The translations under genes were made by a program, and so were the position numbers. The notes beneath the pieces are model-generated. The model searched no databases. It had not been told where the DNA came from and saw only the letters and a list, made by a program, of their open reading frames with translations. From Acridotheres tristis (Eukaryota > Chordata > Aves > Passeriformes > Sturnidae), in NCBI GenBank assembly GCA_037013685.1, contig CM072919.1, forward strand, positions 4,571,152-4,635,151: DNA of 64,000 nt. Direction: 5' to 3'. This document shows positions 12,088-22,569 of the stretch, piece by piece. The first letter of the stretch is position 1. Every line of letters begins with the position of its first letter.

Positions 12088-12111
12088 AACCGAAATTGGA
12101 AACTTTTCCCC
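12088..12111 (+). promoter_or_regulatory. IRF-like element in TICAM1 intron 1
   Basis: AACCGAAA (12088-12095) fits the IRF core AANNGAAA and is followed by TTGGAAACTTTTCC. The GAAA blocks are spaced by three rather than two bases, so it is not a perfect ISRE. It lies 240 bp after exon 1 of a gene in the interferon pathway, which makes it plausible but unproven. Confidence 0.3.
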
Positions 12112-12319
12112 AGTTGAGAGCTCTTTCAGGGCGTTTGCTGGGGCTGCCTTTAAATAAGGAAAGTTCCTGCAGCGGGCTCGGGCAGCGCCTGGAGCAATGT
12201 CCAACCGCTCTAGGAATCCGCTCCTCCCCTCCTGTTGTTTAATTAAAATCCTATCAGAGGCCTGGGGTGAGTGTGGGGGCTCAGGGATCACCTGTGGACG
12301 GGGATCTAAAGTCTCCCAA

Positions 12320-12605
12320 TGAAAGGAGGAGGTGGAACTGCTGGAGAGAGTCCAGAGGAGGCCATGGAGCTGCTCCAAGAGCCCTCTGCCCTGGAGCCAG
12401 GCTGCCAGAGCTGGGGGTGTTCACCTGGAGAAGCTCCAGGGAGAGCTCAGAGCCCCTGGCAGGGGCTGAAGGGGCTCCAGGAGAGCTGGAGAGGGACTGG
12501 GGACAAGGGATGGAGGGACAGGACACAGGGAATGGCTTCCACTGCCAGAGGGCAGGGCTGGATGGGATATTGGGCAGGAATTGTTCCCTGTGCATCCTCC
12601 CTGAT
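12320..12605 (+). mobile_element. CR1 LINE 3' fragment in TICAM1 intron
   Basis: Sequence such as GCCTGGAGAAG-like TTCACCTGGAGAAGCTCC, then CTGCCAGAGGGCAGGGCTGG and GGGATATTGGGCAGGAATTG, follows the avian CR1 open-reading-frame/3' region in plus orientation. It is diverged and lacks the terminal tail. Confidence 0.8.
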
Positions 12606-13021
12606 AACACAGGTTTGTTTATCGACTGGAAAGGGTTTCCTCTACACCTGTTTTATTCCTTGACTGCCAGCACCAGGAGCCTGCAAGAGCCCTGGAACCA
12701 GCTGCCTAGAGGAGACACTTGGATGTACCTAAATACAGCCTTATTGCATCCATTATTTTAAACCAGTTGTAATTAATGTGAAATTAACACAAAGAATGCT
12801 TAGTCACAGAGTTGGAATGATGCAGCTGCACGTACGGGACAGATGCAAAAATCTTTGGGAGGTGTGAGAGAGAGCCTGGCAGCTCCAGGAGCACCCACAT
12901 CACCCCTCTGACCACTGTTCTCTGTTCTCCTCACAGATCCGAGCCCTGTGGGCACTGTGTGGTACCAGGAGTGCGACTGGGGCACCCCCAGCCCCACAGG
13001 CAGCCAACCCTGTGCCATAAG

Positions 13022-13072
13022 ATGCTTTTCCCATCCCTGCTGCAGACTGTGCTCCAGGCCAGAGGCTGCTGA
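13022..13072 (+). other. TICAM1: Upstream ORF in the TICAM1 leader
   Basis: An ATG at 13022 (A at -3) opens a 16-codon frame that ends in TGA at 13070-13072, one base before the TICAM1 start codon. It lies in the same exon (from 12937) and in another frame. Termination so close to the next ATG could dampen or couple translation of TRIF. Whether it is translated is unknown. Confidence 0.5.
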
Positions 13073-13073
13073 G

Positions 13074-15089
13074 ATGGCTCAGAGCGCTGAGCTGCAGCCC
13101 AGCTTCGAGGATGTGTTCAACATTCTGTGCCAGGCCCCATCAGAGAAACTGCTGAGCCTCAAACTCAAACTGAAGCACTCGAAACCTGGGCCCTGCAGCA
13201 AGGCACTGCAAGCTATGGTCCTGCTCACTCTGGGGCAAGAAACGGATGCAAGGATTTGTCTGGATGCCCTGAGGGATAACCAGGCAGCCCAGTACATCCA
13301 GCAGATCAAACTGGGTGCTGCAGGAGTGCAGGAAGATGGGGAGGCTGTGCAGCCTTCCCAGCTGGATGCAGGTGCCATGGCACTGCTGGCACAGGTGTAC
13401 TCAGTGCTGGCACAGGAAAAGCTCTGCAGTGCTGAGGCCGGGGCCAGAGCCTGCCAGGCTGCCACCAAAGCCAGCAAGGACACTCGGCGGGGGACACTCA
13501 ACAACATCCCACCCAAGGAACAGGACAGACAGGGCTCTGCAGCCAGCTCAGGGGACAGGTTTATGACACTGAGATCCCATGAGGATGCAGAATTTCCATG
13601 CACAGCCAGCCCCCACTACGTGCTGAGGAGTTCACCAGTGCAGATCAGAGGCAACTCAGACCTTTCAGGCCCACGGACCTTGTGCTCTGAGGCGAGCTCC
13701 TCCCTGTCCAGCTGTTTGGAGATCAGTGCATCACCAACAGTTGCTTTTCACACCCAGCCCTCTGTCCCCGAGTGTGTCCCCTGGCCCAGCAGTGCTGGAC
13801 ACCCTGATGGGGATACACAGAGCCATGGCCCGCAGGAATCCAGCTGGGCCAGCACACCCAGCTCTGCCCCTGGGCAGGACAGAGCTGCCCAAGAGTCCTG
13901 GCCAGAGGAGGCTCTGCAGCCCAGTCCCTGTCACACCACCCCTCTCCCCATTCCCGAGACACCACTGCCCTCAGAGCCTGCCCAGAGCAGTGACGTGTCC
14001 AGCACAGTGACAGAGCCTCACACACCAAGAGATGAGCAGCATGAAGAGCAGAATGAAGAGCAGAAGGATGAAAGGATAAAAATCTCTACTGGTGTCCCTG
14101 ACCCAAGGGCTGCAGTGGATACTGCTCCTGCCCACAGGTCCATAGAGGATTCCTACATTCCAGGCAATCCCTGTAACTCTGCACCTGCTTCTATTTCAAC
14201 CTGTTCCCTTCCTCCTCCTTCTTATTCCTTCTCCTCAAGTCTTTCTCCTCTTCAGGAATCTCACTCCAACCTTTTACATCCCCTTCCCCTGCGCTCATCC
14301 CCCTCTCCAGCCTCTCCTGCTTTCCAGGATCCAGCTGTGGATCCATCAGAGCCAGAGTTCTTCACGTTTGTTGTCCTGCACGCCAGTGAAGACGAGCTCG
14401 TGGCCCAGCGGGTCAAGAACCTTCTGGAGAGCATGGGAGTGCCCAAAGGTGCCACAATGAGTGAGGAGTTCTTCATCCCAGGATGCAGCCACATGACTTG
14501 CTTCCAGGAGGCCATGGAAAACTCTGCCTTCACGATCCTCCTGCTGACCAAGAACTTCCCGTGCAAGCTGTGCCTGTTCCAGACAGACACTGCTCTGATG
14601 CAGTCCATCCTGGACCCCTCCAAGCAGAACTCAGTCATCCCATTCCTACCTAAGGAAAACGCCCTGGAGTGCAGCCAGATCCCCGGGATGCTCAGTGTAC
14701 TCGTGAAACTGAAGGAGAGCTCTCCTCTCTTCTCCAGGAATGTGGACAAGACTTTCAGCCCCAAGAGGATCAAGGAGAAAAAAGCCCAGTGGATGCAGAG
14801 AAGGAAGTTCCAAGCCCAGCAGAAGTTGGCTGCCCTGAGCCTGGGCTCCCATCCGTGGCTGCCTCCAGGAGCATCACGGCCACCAGAGCCATCAGCCCAG
14901 CCCTGGTGTCCCCCTGCCCCCACGGACCCCCCAGGCCACTACAGCATTCCAGCAGGCCAGGGGGGGATCCCACCCCTCATCATCCAGAACGCCCGCATGG
15001 TTCAGATCGGGAACCACAACGTGATGCAGGTGGAAACTGCCCCACCCGGGCCAGGGGACAGCCAGGAGAACACCAGGCACAAGGTCTGA
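13074..15089 (+). CDS. TICAM1: TIR-domain adaptor TRIF
   Basis: TRIF links TLR3 to TBK1/IRF3, NF-kB and RIPK-dependent death signalling in the cytosol. A single coding exon of 671 residues (human 712), as in mammals. The N-terminal helical domain covers residues 1 to about 150 (FDILG-like FEDVFNILCQ, AMVLLTLGQETDARICLDAL). L215-E-I-S218 is the pLxIS motif whose serine is phosphorylated to recruit IRF3. P253-QESSW fits a TRAF6-type PxExx(aromatic) motif. The TIR domain spans about 427-575 with the BB-loop proline at P469. The RHIM near residues 634-653 has the core V643-Q-I-G646. The ATG is preceded by G at -3 and followed by G; the frame is open further upstream but has no ATG there. The Pro/Gln-rich stretch between TIR and RHIM is shorter than in human. 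Identity is secure. Confidence 0.96.
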   Translation: MAQSAELQPSFEDVFNILCQAPSEKLLSLKLKLKHSKPGPCSKALQAMVLLTLGQETDARICLDALRDNQAAQYIQQIKLGAAGVQEDGEAVQPSQLDAGAMALLAQVYSVLAQEKLCSAEAGARACQAATKASKDTRRGTLNNIPPKEQDRQGSAASSGDRFMTLRSHEDAEFPCTASPHYVLRSSPVQIRGNSDLSGPRTLCSEASSSLSSCLEISASPTVAFHTQPSVPECVPWPSSAGHPDGDTQSHGPQESSWASTPSSAPGQDRAAQESWPEEALQPSPCHTTPLPIPETPLPSEPAQSSDVSSTVTEPHTPRDEQHEEQNEEQKDERIKISTGVPDPRAAVDTAPAHRSIEDSYIPGNPCNSAPASISTCSLPPPSYSFSSSLSPLQESHSNLLHPLPLRSSPSPASPAFQDPAVDPSEPEFFTFVVLHASEDELVAQRVKNLLESMGVPKGATMSEEFFIPGCSHMTCFQEAMENSAFTILLLTKNFPCKLCLFQTDTALMQSILDPSKQNSVIPFLPKENALECSQIPGMLSVLVKLKESSPLFSRNVDKTFSPKRIKEKKAQWMQRRKFQAQQKLAALSLGSHPWLPPGASRPPEPSAQPWCPPAPTDPPGHYSIPAGQGGIPPLIIQNARMVQIGNHNVMQVETAPPGPGDSQENTRHKV

Positions 15090-15113
15090 GACAAAATCAA
15101 TCTCAAAGCCTGG

Positions 15114-15119
15114 ATTAAA
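15114..15119 (+). terminator. TICAM1: TICAM1 proximal polyadenylation signal
   Basis: ATTAAA 25 bases after the stop codon, with GT-rich sequence downstream. A second, canonical AATAAA lies at 15318-15323 next to an A/T-rich run, so a longer 3' UTR of about 250 bases is also possible. An A-run of about 17 bases at 15182-15198 lies between the two. Confidence 0.5.
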
Positions 15120-15329
15120 GTGATTCTGCTGGGAGTGGGACGATTATTCTATGCATCAGGAGTGCCATTTTCCTGAAGCACAAAAAAAAAAAAAAATCTA
15201 CATTTTTTGATGGAAAAAAGACGTGGCAATCTCTTGGAACTGTTTTTCCTTGTGCTTATTTTCAAGTAACTGAGAAAATTATTTTCCGATTGTCTGGAGC
15301 TACTTGAAGATTTTATAAATAAATTTTAA

Positions 15330-17537
15330 TTAATTTATTTGTGTTCCTCTGGTACTTTCCCATAGAATATGAAAAGGGATAGTCAGGGATATATTGAAAA
15401 ATATTCTGCATGTTGGCTGGAGGGGCTGGGAGATGGCACCGAACAAATGATTTGAGGGACAATCTCCAAGGGCTGCTTTGGAAAGCTGCCTTTAAGGAAG
15501 AAGTGGAATGAAAAACCAAAAACAGTGAGCAGAGTAGTGCAGAAGGGTGGAGAAATCCAGGAATGGGAGGGGAACAAGGGATGTACCAGGCTGGTACCCA
15601 CTGAGCTGTAACACCAGGAGGGCACCTGGAGCGAAGCGCTGCTCCTCCTCCCTCGCTCCAGGCACGGCCATTTCCCTGATCGTCAGCAGAGGTCACCCCA
15701 AAGCCACCGGGAGATGGAAATGGGGCTGTTCCCTCCTGGAGCAGGGCCTGGAGCCAGCCCAGCCTGGGCCAGCACAGGGCAGAGCTCCTGAGGAGCCACT
15801 CCCCGAGATCAGCACAGGGCAATGACCCCGTCCCAGGTACTCCTGCAGGTCTGTGTGTGCTGCTGTCACTCCCTGGCTTCCCCAGCAGGTCCCCAGTGTC
15901 TGTCCCAGCAGGTTCCAGCAGGATCTGAGCCCAGGAGGCCATCCCAGCCCTAGGCCTGTCCGAGCTGGGCCCTCTCAGGGTCTCACTCTGGACTGCAGCC
16001 TTGGCCCAGGAGCCCTCTGAGCCCCAAGGCAGCCCCTGAGTGACACAGACATCTCTAAATCCTGGGAGGAGACTCTGAGCTGCCCCCAACGCTTGGCTTC
16101 CAGCTCCCGGACTGGATTTTAACTCTGCAGGACCCAGTGACAATGGATTAACTCATCTACTCCTTCCAGAGCCTGCTGCCATCCTCCAAATTCTCCAATT
16201 TCTTTCACTCTCCTGGTTTCTCTCCTCCAGAGCAGCACTCAGAGGTGTTGTGTTACTGCAGTTGGTGCAGGACAGTCCCTCCCCTTGGGAGCCCTCATAT
16301 CCCTCCTTCCCTGGCTCCTCTCCTACTATAAATAAAAACAATTAGTCAACTGGAAGCTGCTCCAGCTTGTAAACAACCTCAGCACAGCCACATCCAGCGT
16401 GCTTGGATCACACAAAGGGGAGAGAGAGCTGTGTCTGGGGGACAGGAGGCTCTGCAGCCACCACACTGGAGAAAAAAAACTCTTCTGTGTCCAAGAATTA
16501 ACAAAATAATCACTGAAACATTGCCCTGCTCCCCACATGGAGCTGGCCCTACAGTCAATCAGGCCTGTTCAGTGTAATTACCCTTAAATCATGCAGTGAT
16601 TTCTCCCACCCTGTAATTACTATCAACATTTAATTGTTGGGCCCTCTGTAATTACAGATTATTTATGTGTTTAAAAAAAGTGAAGCCTTTTCCATCACAC
16701 AGAATGTTCTCCTCCTTGGGGCTGTGGCACCTGACTGGATCCCCCAGCCCCAGAGCTGCTCCAGCCTGGAGTAGCTCCCTGCCCACCTGTCCTACCTGCA
16801 GCCCTGGGTGCAGAGGGAACTGCCCTGACCAGCCCCTGCCTCGTTCCTGAGCCCACCTGGCTCCTTTTACCTGCTCCCCCCACACCTGGAGATCACCTGC
16901 AGCAGCACAGGGGGAATGTCTGGGTCCCCAGGCTCCACAGACACTGCTCAAATGACATTTTGAGCACAAAGGCACCATCATTCATCAGGGCATCAAGAAC
17001 GAAGGATGGAGCAATTAATGACAGGACAAACATTCAAATATTTTATCCACCCACCCTCCCTGGGGAAGACCAAGCGCTTTTGGGATCCAGCTTCCTGTGT
17101 GGGACTAACTCCAGTACCATTAATTCCTCTGTTTTTACCGTCCCTGATGGATTTGGGGTTGGAATCCAAACTGATGACCCCGTGTCCCTCTTTCTGCTGG
17201 CTGTGCCCACTGTCCCATGTGTGTAAGGCAGGTAACACCCGAGTCAACACAGATCCTCCCACACTGCTTGATTTACACCAAAATATAAGGCAAAACATGG
17301 AAGAGGTGTCATTTCAGTGTGAGTGTTACTCTGTTCCAGAGGAAATGTTTTCCCCTGCAGCACAGATTGCTTTTTCATAGGAGTAACCATGAAATGAACC
17401 AATTACACCTGTTAATTGCAAACACCTCAGAATTCCACACCCAGTGGAAAAAAACTGAAAATAGAGGAAAGCACCTGAATACAGAGGCTTATCAGGAAGA
17501 AGTCCAAGGCACTTGCACTCTAGCAGCCATTTTTTGT
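15330..17537. other. Convergent intergenic region TICAM1/FEM1A
   Basis: Between the ends of two convergent genes. No reading frame resembles a protein. Unique sequence apart from a homeodomain-type motif cluster at 16573-16655. I see no clear CR1 here, unlike most other gaps of the window. Confidence 0.5.
16573..16655. promoter_or_regulatory. Cluster of three TGTAATTAC homeodomain-type sites
   Basis: The 9-mer TGTAATTAC occurs at 16573-16581, 16612-16620 and 16647-16655, spaced 39 and 35 bp, with ATTTAATTG between the last two. GTAATTAC is a palindrome suited to paired homeodomain binding. Function is inferred from motif density only. Confidence 0.35.
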
Positions 17538-19378
17538 TTTATTATTTAAAGTTAAGAGCGCTCATCAGCTCACAAAGGAACAAATCCCATTCCTGCAGTT
17601 TAGTTCAGGTTTCAGCCAAAAGGGGAAAAAAAATAGAAGGCAGCTAAACTAACTCTGCACTTTACAGCTCAATTCAAGTTAAACTTCCTCGCTTTATAAA
17701 TAAATGTTATAGTCAACACTGCAAAATGTACTGGCAGATCTACAATATCTGGAAGGGGCAGAGCATGGTTATTGAGGCTGATAAATACAAGTAGAGAAGC
17801 TTCAGTAGCACAGAGAGCGAGGGTGGGGCCAGGGGTCTGCTCTCCCAGCTGGGACCTTTCCCAGAGCTCCAGGCAGCTGCTTCCCCCTCAGCTGTGCTTC
17901 CCACCCTGCTCAGGGCCAGGGCAGGAGCCAGGGCTGCCCATCACTGCCTGCACAAGGACAAATTGCTGGAAACTCTTTTTGTTTTCCACCACGGAGGGTT
18001 CTGCTCATGGAGGCAAAAACCTGCCCTGAGACCACCGAGTTAAAAACAATGTGTGTGCAGATCCTCATCAAAGAAAGGAGCTTGCCCAAACAGCAGCCAG
18101 GTGAGATTTCAAATTCCACCTTGGAAGTAGCACCATCCTCAGTGAAGTCACAAAAAAAAATTTAAAAAAGGAAAAAAAAAGAAGACTCAAAAGCCCAAAC
18201 CAGCTGCTAAGAACCCACTGCATGAGGTTTCAGAGTGGGGCAGTAACAGAGCCCAAGCAGGTGAAACTAAAACCTCCGAAGGACAAGGAGGCACCTTCAA
18301 CTTTCATTTCTTGCTTCTTTCTTCAACCCACCCTGGTGCAAACCCACCACACTCACTTGCTTTCATAACCCCCTCCAAGCACCTCCACAATGCAGGTACC
18401 ACCTGGCCTAAAGGGCTTGCAAGAGCTCAGCCTCCAATATAGTTCCAACTGTGCTGTTTTGGCTCCCAAACCGTCCACATTCACCCTTCCAGCTCGACCC
18501 CTGCTGCCCTCTGGAGCCAAAGCAGGAGCATGCTGGGCATGGAGTGAATGGCTGTGGAATGGACAAGCCAAGGGCCTGAACACCACATCAGGATTTTCTT
18601 CTAAAGTAGTTTTTTTCCTCCCCACTCATAAACTACAACATCTATGGATGAAACTGTATAACCAGAACTGACCTTCCTCTATCTTACAGGATTGGAGAAG
18701 TCTTGCAGCATAGATAGGGCCTGGCTCTACGAGAGAAAAAACATCCCAGCTTTATGCACAATCATGGAAATCTCAGGCCTTTAACACCATTTGCTACTTG
18801 GCCAACCAAGAGAGAGACAAACCCCATCCTCAGCACACCCAGCCCTGTGCCATCCCCGGGCAGAGCATGAGCCCCTCGGCTGCTGGGCATGGGCTGTCCC
18901 AAACGTGACAGGAGGGAGGGGAAGGGGTTAGCTGGAGGGTATTTTATTCCTCAATCACTTTCTATCTGTTGGGTGTGTGGGGTGGGAAGGGCCAGAGCAC
19001 GTGGGGGATGTGTAGCTGCTCCAAAGCTGAACACTGAGTTAATCCAGCACTAATGGGAGAGGCAGCAGGTCCCAGGGAATCTCCATTTCCTTCCTTCTCA
19101 GGACACGATGGTGGCACAGGGAAGGGCAGGGACTGTGGCCTTCTGGGGACAGAGTGCACTGCAGAGAGCTGGTACCTGAAGGTGACAACGAGGGACAGCT
19201 CTGGGGCCTCTTCCTCCCCTGCCCCGACACGCCAGCTGGGTGGTGACAGATGGGGACAAAGCTCAGCACAGCAACGGCCCTGGGCACTTTGGCCCAGCCA
19301 GCCCGAGCCCTCCAGCCACACAACCCCAGCAGGGTGGGACAGGCTGGGGACAGGCTGGGGACCCTCAGCTGTCACGCC
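17538..19378 (-). other. FEM1A: Probable FEM1A 3' UTR
   Basis: On the minus strand the FEM1A stop is followed by about 1.8 kb without repeats or other genes. AATAAA signals on that strand lie at 18943-18948 (proximal) and 17538-17543 (distal). The choice between them cannot be made from sequence. Confidence 0.45.
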
Positions 19379-21385
19379 CTAGTGCAGCTCAATGAAGGCT
19401 TCCAGCTCCTCGGGGATGAATCCCTTGTAGGGAATCTTGTGCTTGTCCAGGGCGCGAGCAGCAAGGCACTGGAGGGTGATGTAGTTGAAGGGCTGCATGG
19501 TGCTCTTGGTGAGCAGCTTCTCGTCCAGCAGCTCGTAGGCCGTCTGCTTGAAGGCGTTGGTGGCATCCATGTGTGCCCCGGCCTCCATCAGGGCACTCAT
19601 GATCAGCGGGCAGTTGTTGCGGGCGGCCACGTGCAGGGGGGTGTTGTTGTCATAGTCCCGGCTGTCCGGGTCCGCCCCACACTCCAGCAGCAAGTTCACC
19701 ACGTGCAGCGATGGGAATTTGCCCACGGGGTAACGCCCCACCGTGGTGGTGTCCTTGTCCACGGCCATGTGCAGGAGGGTGAAGCCGTTCTTGGCGCGGG
19801 GGCTGCACTTGAGCAGGCGGTAGATGGTCTGGCGTTTCTGGTGCTCCTGCTCCGGGGTGCACTCCACCTTCTCCAGCAGGAAAACCAGGTGCAGGATGAT
19901 GGCCAACGTCTTGGTGAACTGCGCCGAGTCGGCCACGGGGTCCTTGCCGTGCACCAGGGCCCTCTCCACCTCCCGGACCCCTTTGTTCAGCACCCCGATG
20001 AGGTCGGAGAAGCCCAGGTGGGTGGCTAAAGTGCCTTTGGAACGGTCCTGTAGCACGTAGGAGTAAAGCTCGGCAAAGGAAAGGAAACTGCTGGCAGTCA
20101 TGGGGCTGAGGGGCTCCAGGTTGCCTTGTTGCATGTCCAGGGCGTACTTCCACAGGTTAATGCAGCGCTCGAAGTTGCCGGAGTCGGCGTAGACGGCACC
20201 GCGGTAACGGATGTAGTAGGAGGTATCGGGGTGGGAAGGGCCCAGGATGCGCTCCCGGATCAGCAGCGCCTGCATGCGCATCTCGTCGGGGTCTGTGATC
20301 AGGGCTTCCAGCTCCTCCAGAGAGCTCACCTCCCGTGAGTAGTCGTAGGCCAGCACCAGCTGCCGGGGCTCGGGTTTCGGCAGGTACTGCCCTCCCTCGC
20401 AGCGCAGCTCCATCGCCCTGCGCCAGTACTTGTGCGCTCCCAATAGGTCTCGTTTCTTGTCCACAAACGTGGCACCCAGCAGCTCCAGCGCTTCCACGGC
20501 GGCCTCTCGAGTGCAGAACACGTTCGGGACCTCGTCCTGACTGGAAGCTGAAGCACCACATCCCTCACAGCCCTCTTCACTGCAGCCGCTCTGATGGCTC
20601 CCACCTGAGGCACAGGACCCGCTCTGGCTCCCCGCAGCCTCGCCCTGCCGCAGCCCCCCCTGGATCAGGTACTCCACGATGTTGGTGTGGCCGGTGACAC
20701 TGGCAGCGAGCAGAGGGGTCATGCCATAGCCGTCCTTCTCCATGCGGGCCTTGGAGCGCAGCAGGAGCTGCAGGATCTCCAGGCTGCCCGACTCGGCGCA
20801 GTCGTGCAAGGCCGTGTTTCCCTTCACGCTGCGCCGGTTCACATCTGCCCCTTTCTCCAGCAGGTACCGCGCGATCTCCCGGTGCCCTTTGTAGCAGGAA
20901 ATCATCAAGCACGTATGGCCGTGCCGGTTGGCCACCTCCAGGTCGGCCCCGCGTTCGCCCACCAGGTACCGCACGATCTCCAGGTGCCCATCGAAGCAGG
21001 CGGCCCGCAGCGGGGTGGAGTTGGTCAGCGTGGTCTGGTTCACCGAGGCGCCGTGGTCCAGCAGGCTCCGCACCACGCCCAGGTGCCCCGCAGCCGAGGC
21101 CGCCCACAGCGGCGGGGCCCCCTCGATGGTCTCGCCGTCGAAGCTGACGGAGCCGCCCTCCTCCACGCGGGCCCCGCAGTGATCCAGCAGGTATTCCACC
21201 ACCTCCAGGTGCCCGTGCCGGGCCGCGATCAGCAGCGGAGTGCTACCGGCCCCGGGGCCGCCCCCGCCGCCGGGCCCCGCCGTCAGCGCCTCCAACTCCT
21301 CCCGGCTGCGGCTGCCCAGCAGCTTCTGCAGCAGCTTCAGCTTCCCATCGCGGGCCGCATTGTACACGGCCGTGCGCAGGTCCAT
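19379..21385 (-). CDS. FEM1A: FEM1 homolog A, substrate receptor of CUL2 ubiquitin ligase
   Basis: An intronless gene of 668 residues (human FEM1A 669). It recruits proteins with C-terminal arginine-type degrons to CUL2-Elongin B/C. Seven ankyrin repeats fill residues 1 to about 245 (for example TPLLIAARHGHLEVVEYLL, TPLRAACFDGHLEIVRYLV, TALHDCAESGSLEILQLLL). A linker rich in Ser/Gly/Cys follows, then a TPR-like helical middle part and two further ankyrin repeats (FTLLHMAVDKD, TPLHVAARNNCPLIMSALM). The C-terminus has the VHL box, LQCLAARALDKHKIPY, that binds Elongin. A glycine-rich loop (GPGGGGGPGAG) near residue 40 is typical of FEM1A rather than FEM1B/C. The ATG sits in a strong context (GCGCCATGG). 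It lies tail to tail with TICAM1. Confidence 0.97.
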   Translation of the reverse strand: MDLRTAVYNAARDGKLKLLQKLLGSRSREELEALTAGPGGGGGPGAGSTPLLIAARHGHLEVVEYLLDHCGARVEEGGSVSFDGETIEGAPPLWAASAAGHLGVVRSLLDHGASVNQTTLTNSTPLRAACFDGHLEIVRYLVGERGADLEVANRHGHTCLMISCYKGHREIARYLLEKGADVNRRSVKGNTALHDCAESGSLEILQLLLRSKARMEKDGYGMTPLLAASVTGHTNIVEYLIQGGLRQGEAAGSQSGSCASGGSHQSGCSEEGCEGCGASASSQDEVPNVFCTREAAVEALELLGATFVDKKRDLLGAHKYWRRAMELRCEGGQYLPKPEPRQLVLAYDYSREVSSLEELEALITDPDEMRMQALLIRERILGPSHPDTSYYIRYRGAVYADSGNFERCINLWKYALDMQQGNLEPLSPMTASSFLSFAELYSYVLQDRSKGTLATHLGFSDLIGVLNKGVREVERALVHGKDPVADSAQFTKTLAIILHLVFLLEKVECTPEQEHQKRQTIYRLLKCSPRAKNGFTLLHMAVDKDTTTVGRYPVGKFPSLHVVNLLLECGADPDSRDYDNNTPLHVAARNNCPLIMSALMEAGAHMDATNAFKQTAYELLDEKLLTKSTMQPFNYITLQCLAARALDKHKIPYKGFIPEELEAFIELH

Positions 21386-21860
21386 GGCGCCAGCGGCCGC
21401 CTCCAGGCCATGGACAGGCGGCGGCGGCGCGGCCCCAGCGCGGCGCGGGGCGGGCGGGGGGCAGCGGGACCCCCCTGCCCTCAGCGCGGTGGGACCTTCA
21501 CCGCCCGGGCCCGGCCGCCATCTCAGGCTGCGCTGCGGAACAAAATGGCGCCGCGCGGGGCGGAGCGGGACGTGCGGTCGATGATGGGAACTGTAGTCCC
21601 GGGAGCGGCACCGCTCGCTCTGCTCCGCGCCGCCCGCACTCTGTTTCCCAGGAGGCAGAGCGGGCGGGGGGAGAGGTGGGAAAGATGTGCGCCCTCTCCT
21701 CGCGGGGCATGCTGGGCAGTGTAGTCCCCTCGTCCCGCGGCGGCAGCGCCGCTAACGGGGCTTCTCCAGCTCCGGGACTACGCTTCCCAGCGTGCCCCGC
21801 GCGGACCGGGCGCTGTCCAGGTGTGTCTGTGGCTCCCCGCGTGTGCTGATTTAATAGCGG
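21386..21860 (-). promoter_or_regulatory. FEM1A: FEM1A CpG-island promoter, probably bidirectional
   Basis: A CpG-rich island without TATA. AGATGGCGGC (YY1 type) is on the minus strand at 21514-21523 and AAAATGGCG on the plus strand at 21542-21550. YY1 sites of this kind sit just downstream of start sites in their own orientation, so two divergent starts are suggested. Three sites match the ZNF143-type motif ACTAYRNNNCCCR: 21585-21597 and 21713-21725 (reverse) and 21777-21789 (forward). What a plus-strand transcript would encode is not visible. Confidence 0.65.
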
Positions 21861-22560
21861 TTTTATTTCTCTTAAATTCCTTGATGTTATGTTACTTCAA
21901 AACACTGCGGCTGCACAGCATTAATCTGGCGTGGTTTACTTGCAGGTTTTATGAAGTCATAATGTCCTGAGCTGTAACGGAGCCACAGTGATGACGCAGC
22001 CCAGCCCAGGGCCCTGCACAGGTCTGATGGTGCGTTTTAAAGTACGAGTTTCCTGCTTCGAGCTGACAAAACCTCGTGCCCACCAGCGAACACAGAGTTA
22101 TTCGCTCCAATTCACCCCACGGGACATTATGTCCAGCTCGCTCCATCCTTGAGTGAAAATACCAGCCTGGAGTGAGGGAAAACACTCAAGCAATAAATAG
22201 CTCACCTTAAATGAGCAAAGCTTTACTCACCAGAGTCTATTTTTAGGGCATAAGTTGAGTTTAAGTGCCCCTAATCTTTATAGAGAGAACGGGCACAGGG
22301 TTTCTCCCATTGTATTTTATTTATAGCTGGGTTTCTCCTACCCAGGGAAATAAGCTTAGTCTCATTATTTCCATTATTATTATTCTGTCTGTCATGATTA
22401 TTATTCAGTCCATCCCCCCGTTTTAGGTCTTGTCTGGAATTACAGTGGATTATCCCACTGATGCCTGTTGCCTTCACACAGAATATCACTTTTGTTGCTA
22501 AGAAACTGCTTTTGCATAACAGGCAGCAGGAGCCCAATTTTCACTTGAGCAGCTTCTGGA
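21861..22560. other. Unique sequence upstream of FEM1A
   Basis: A/T-richer sequence with no coding frame I can support. The minus strand carries AATAAA at about 22317-22322, a possible end signal for a transcript coming from the miR-7 locus. Otherwise nothing recognised. Confidence 0.35.
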
Positions 22561-22569
22561 AATCCCTGG

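Noticed and set aside
12937..13073. N-terminal extension of TRIF from a GTG in frame
   Set aside because: No ATG in frame before 13074, and the extension has no similarity to TRIF; 13074 has a strong context and fits the family start.
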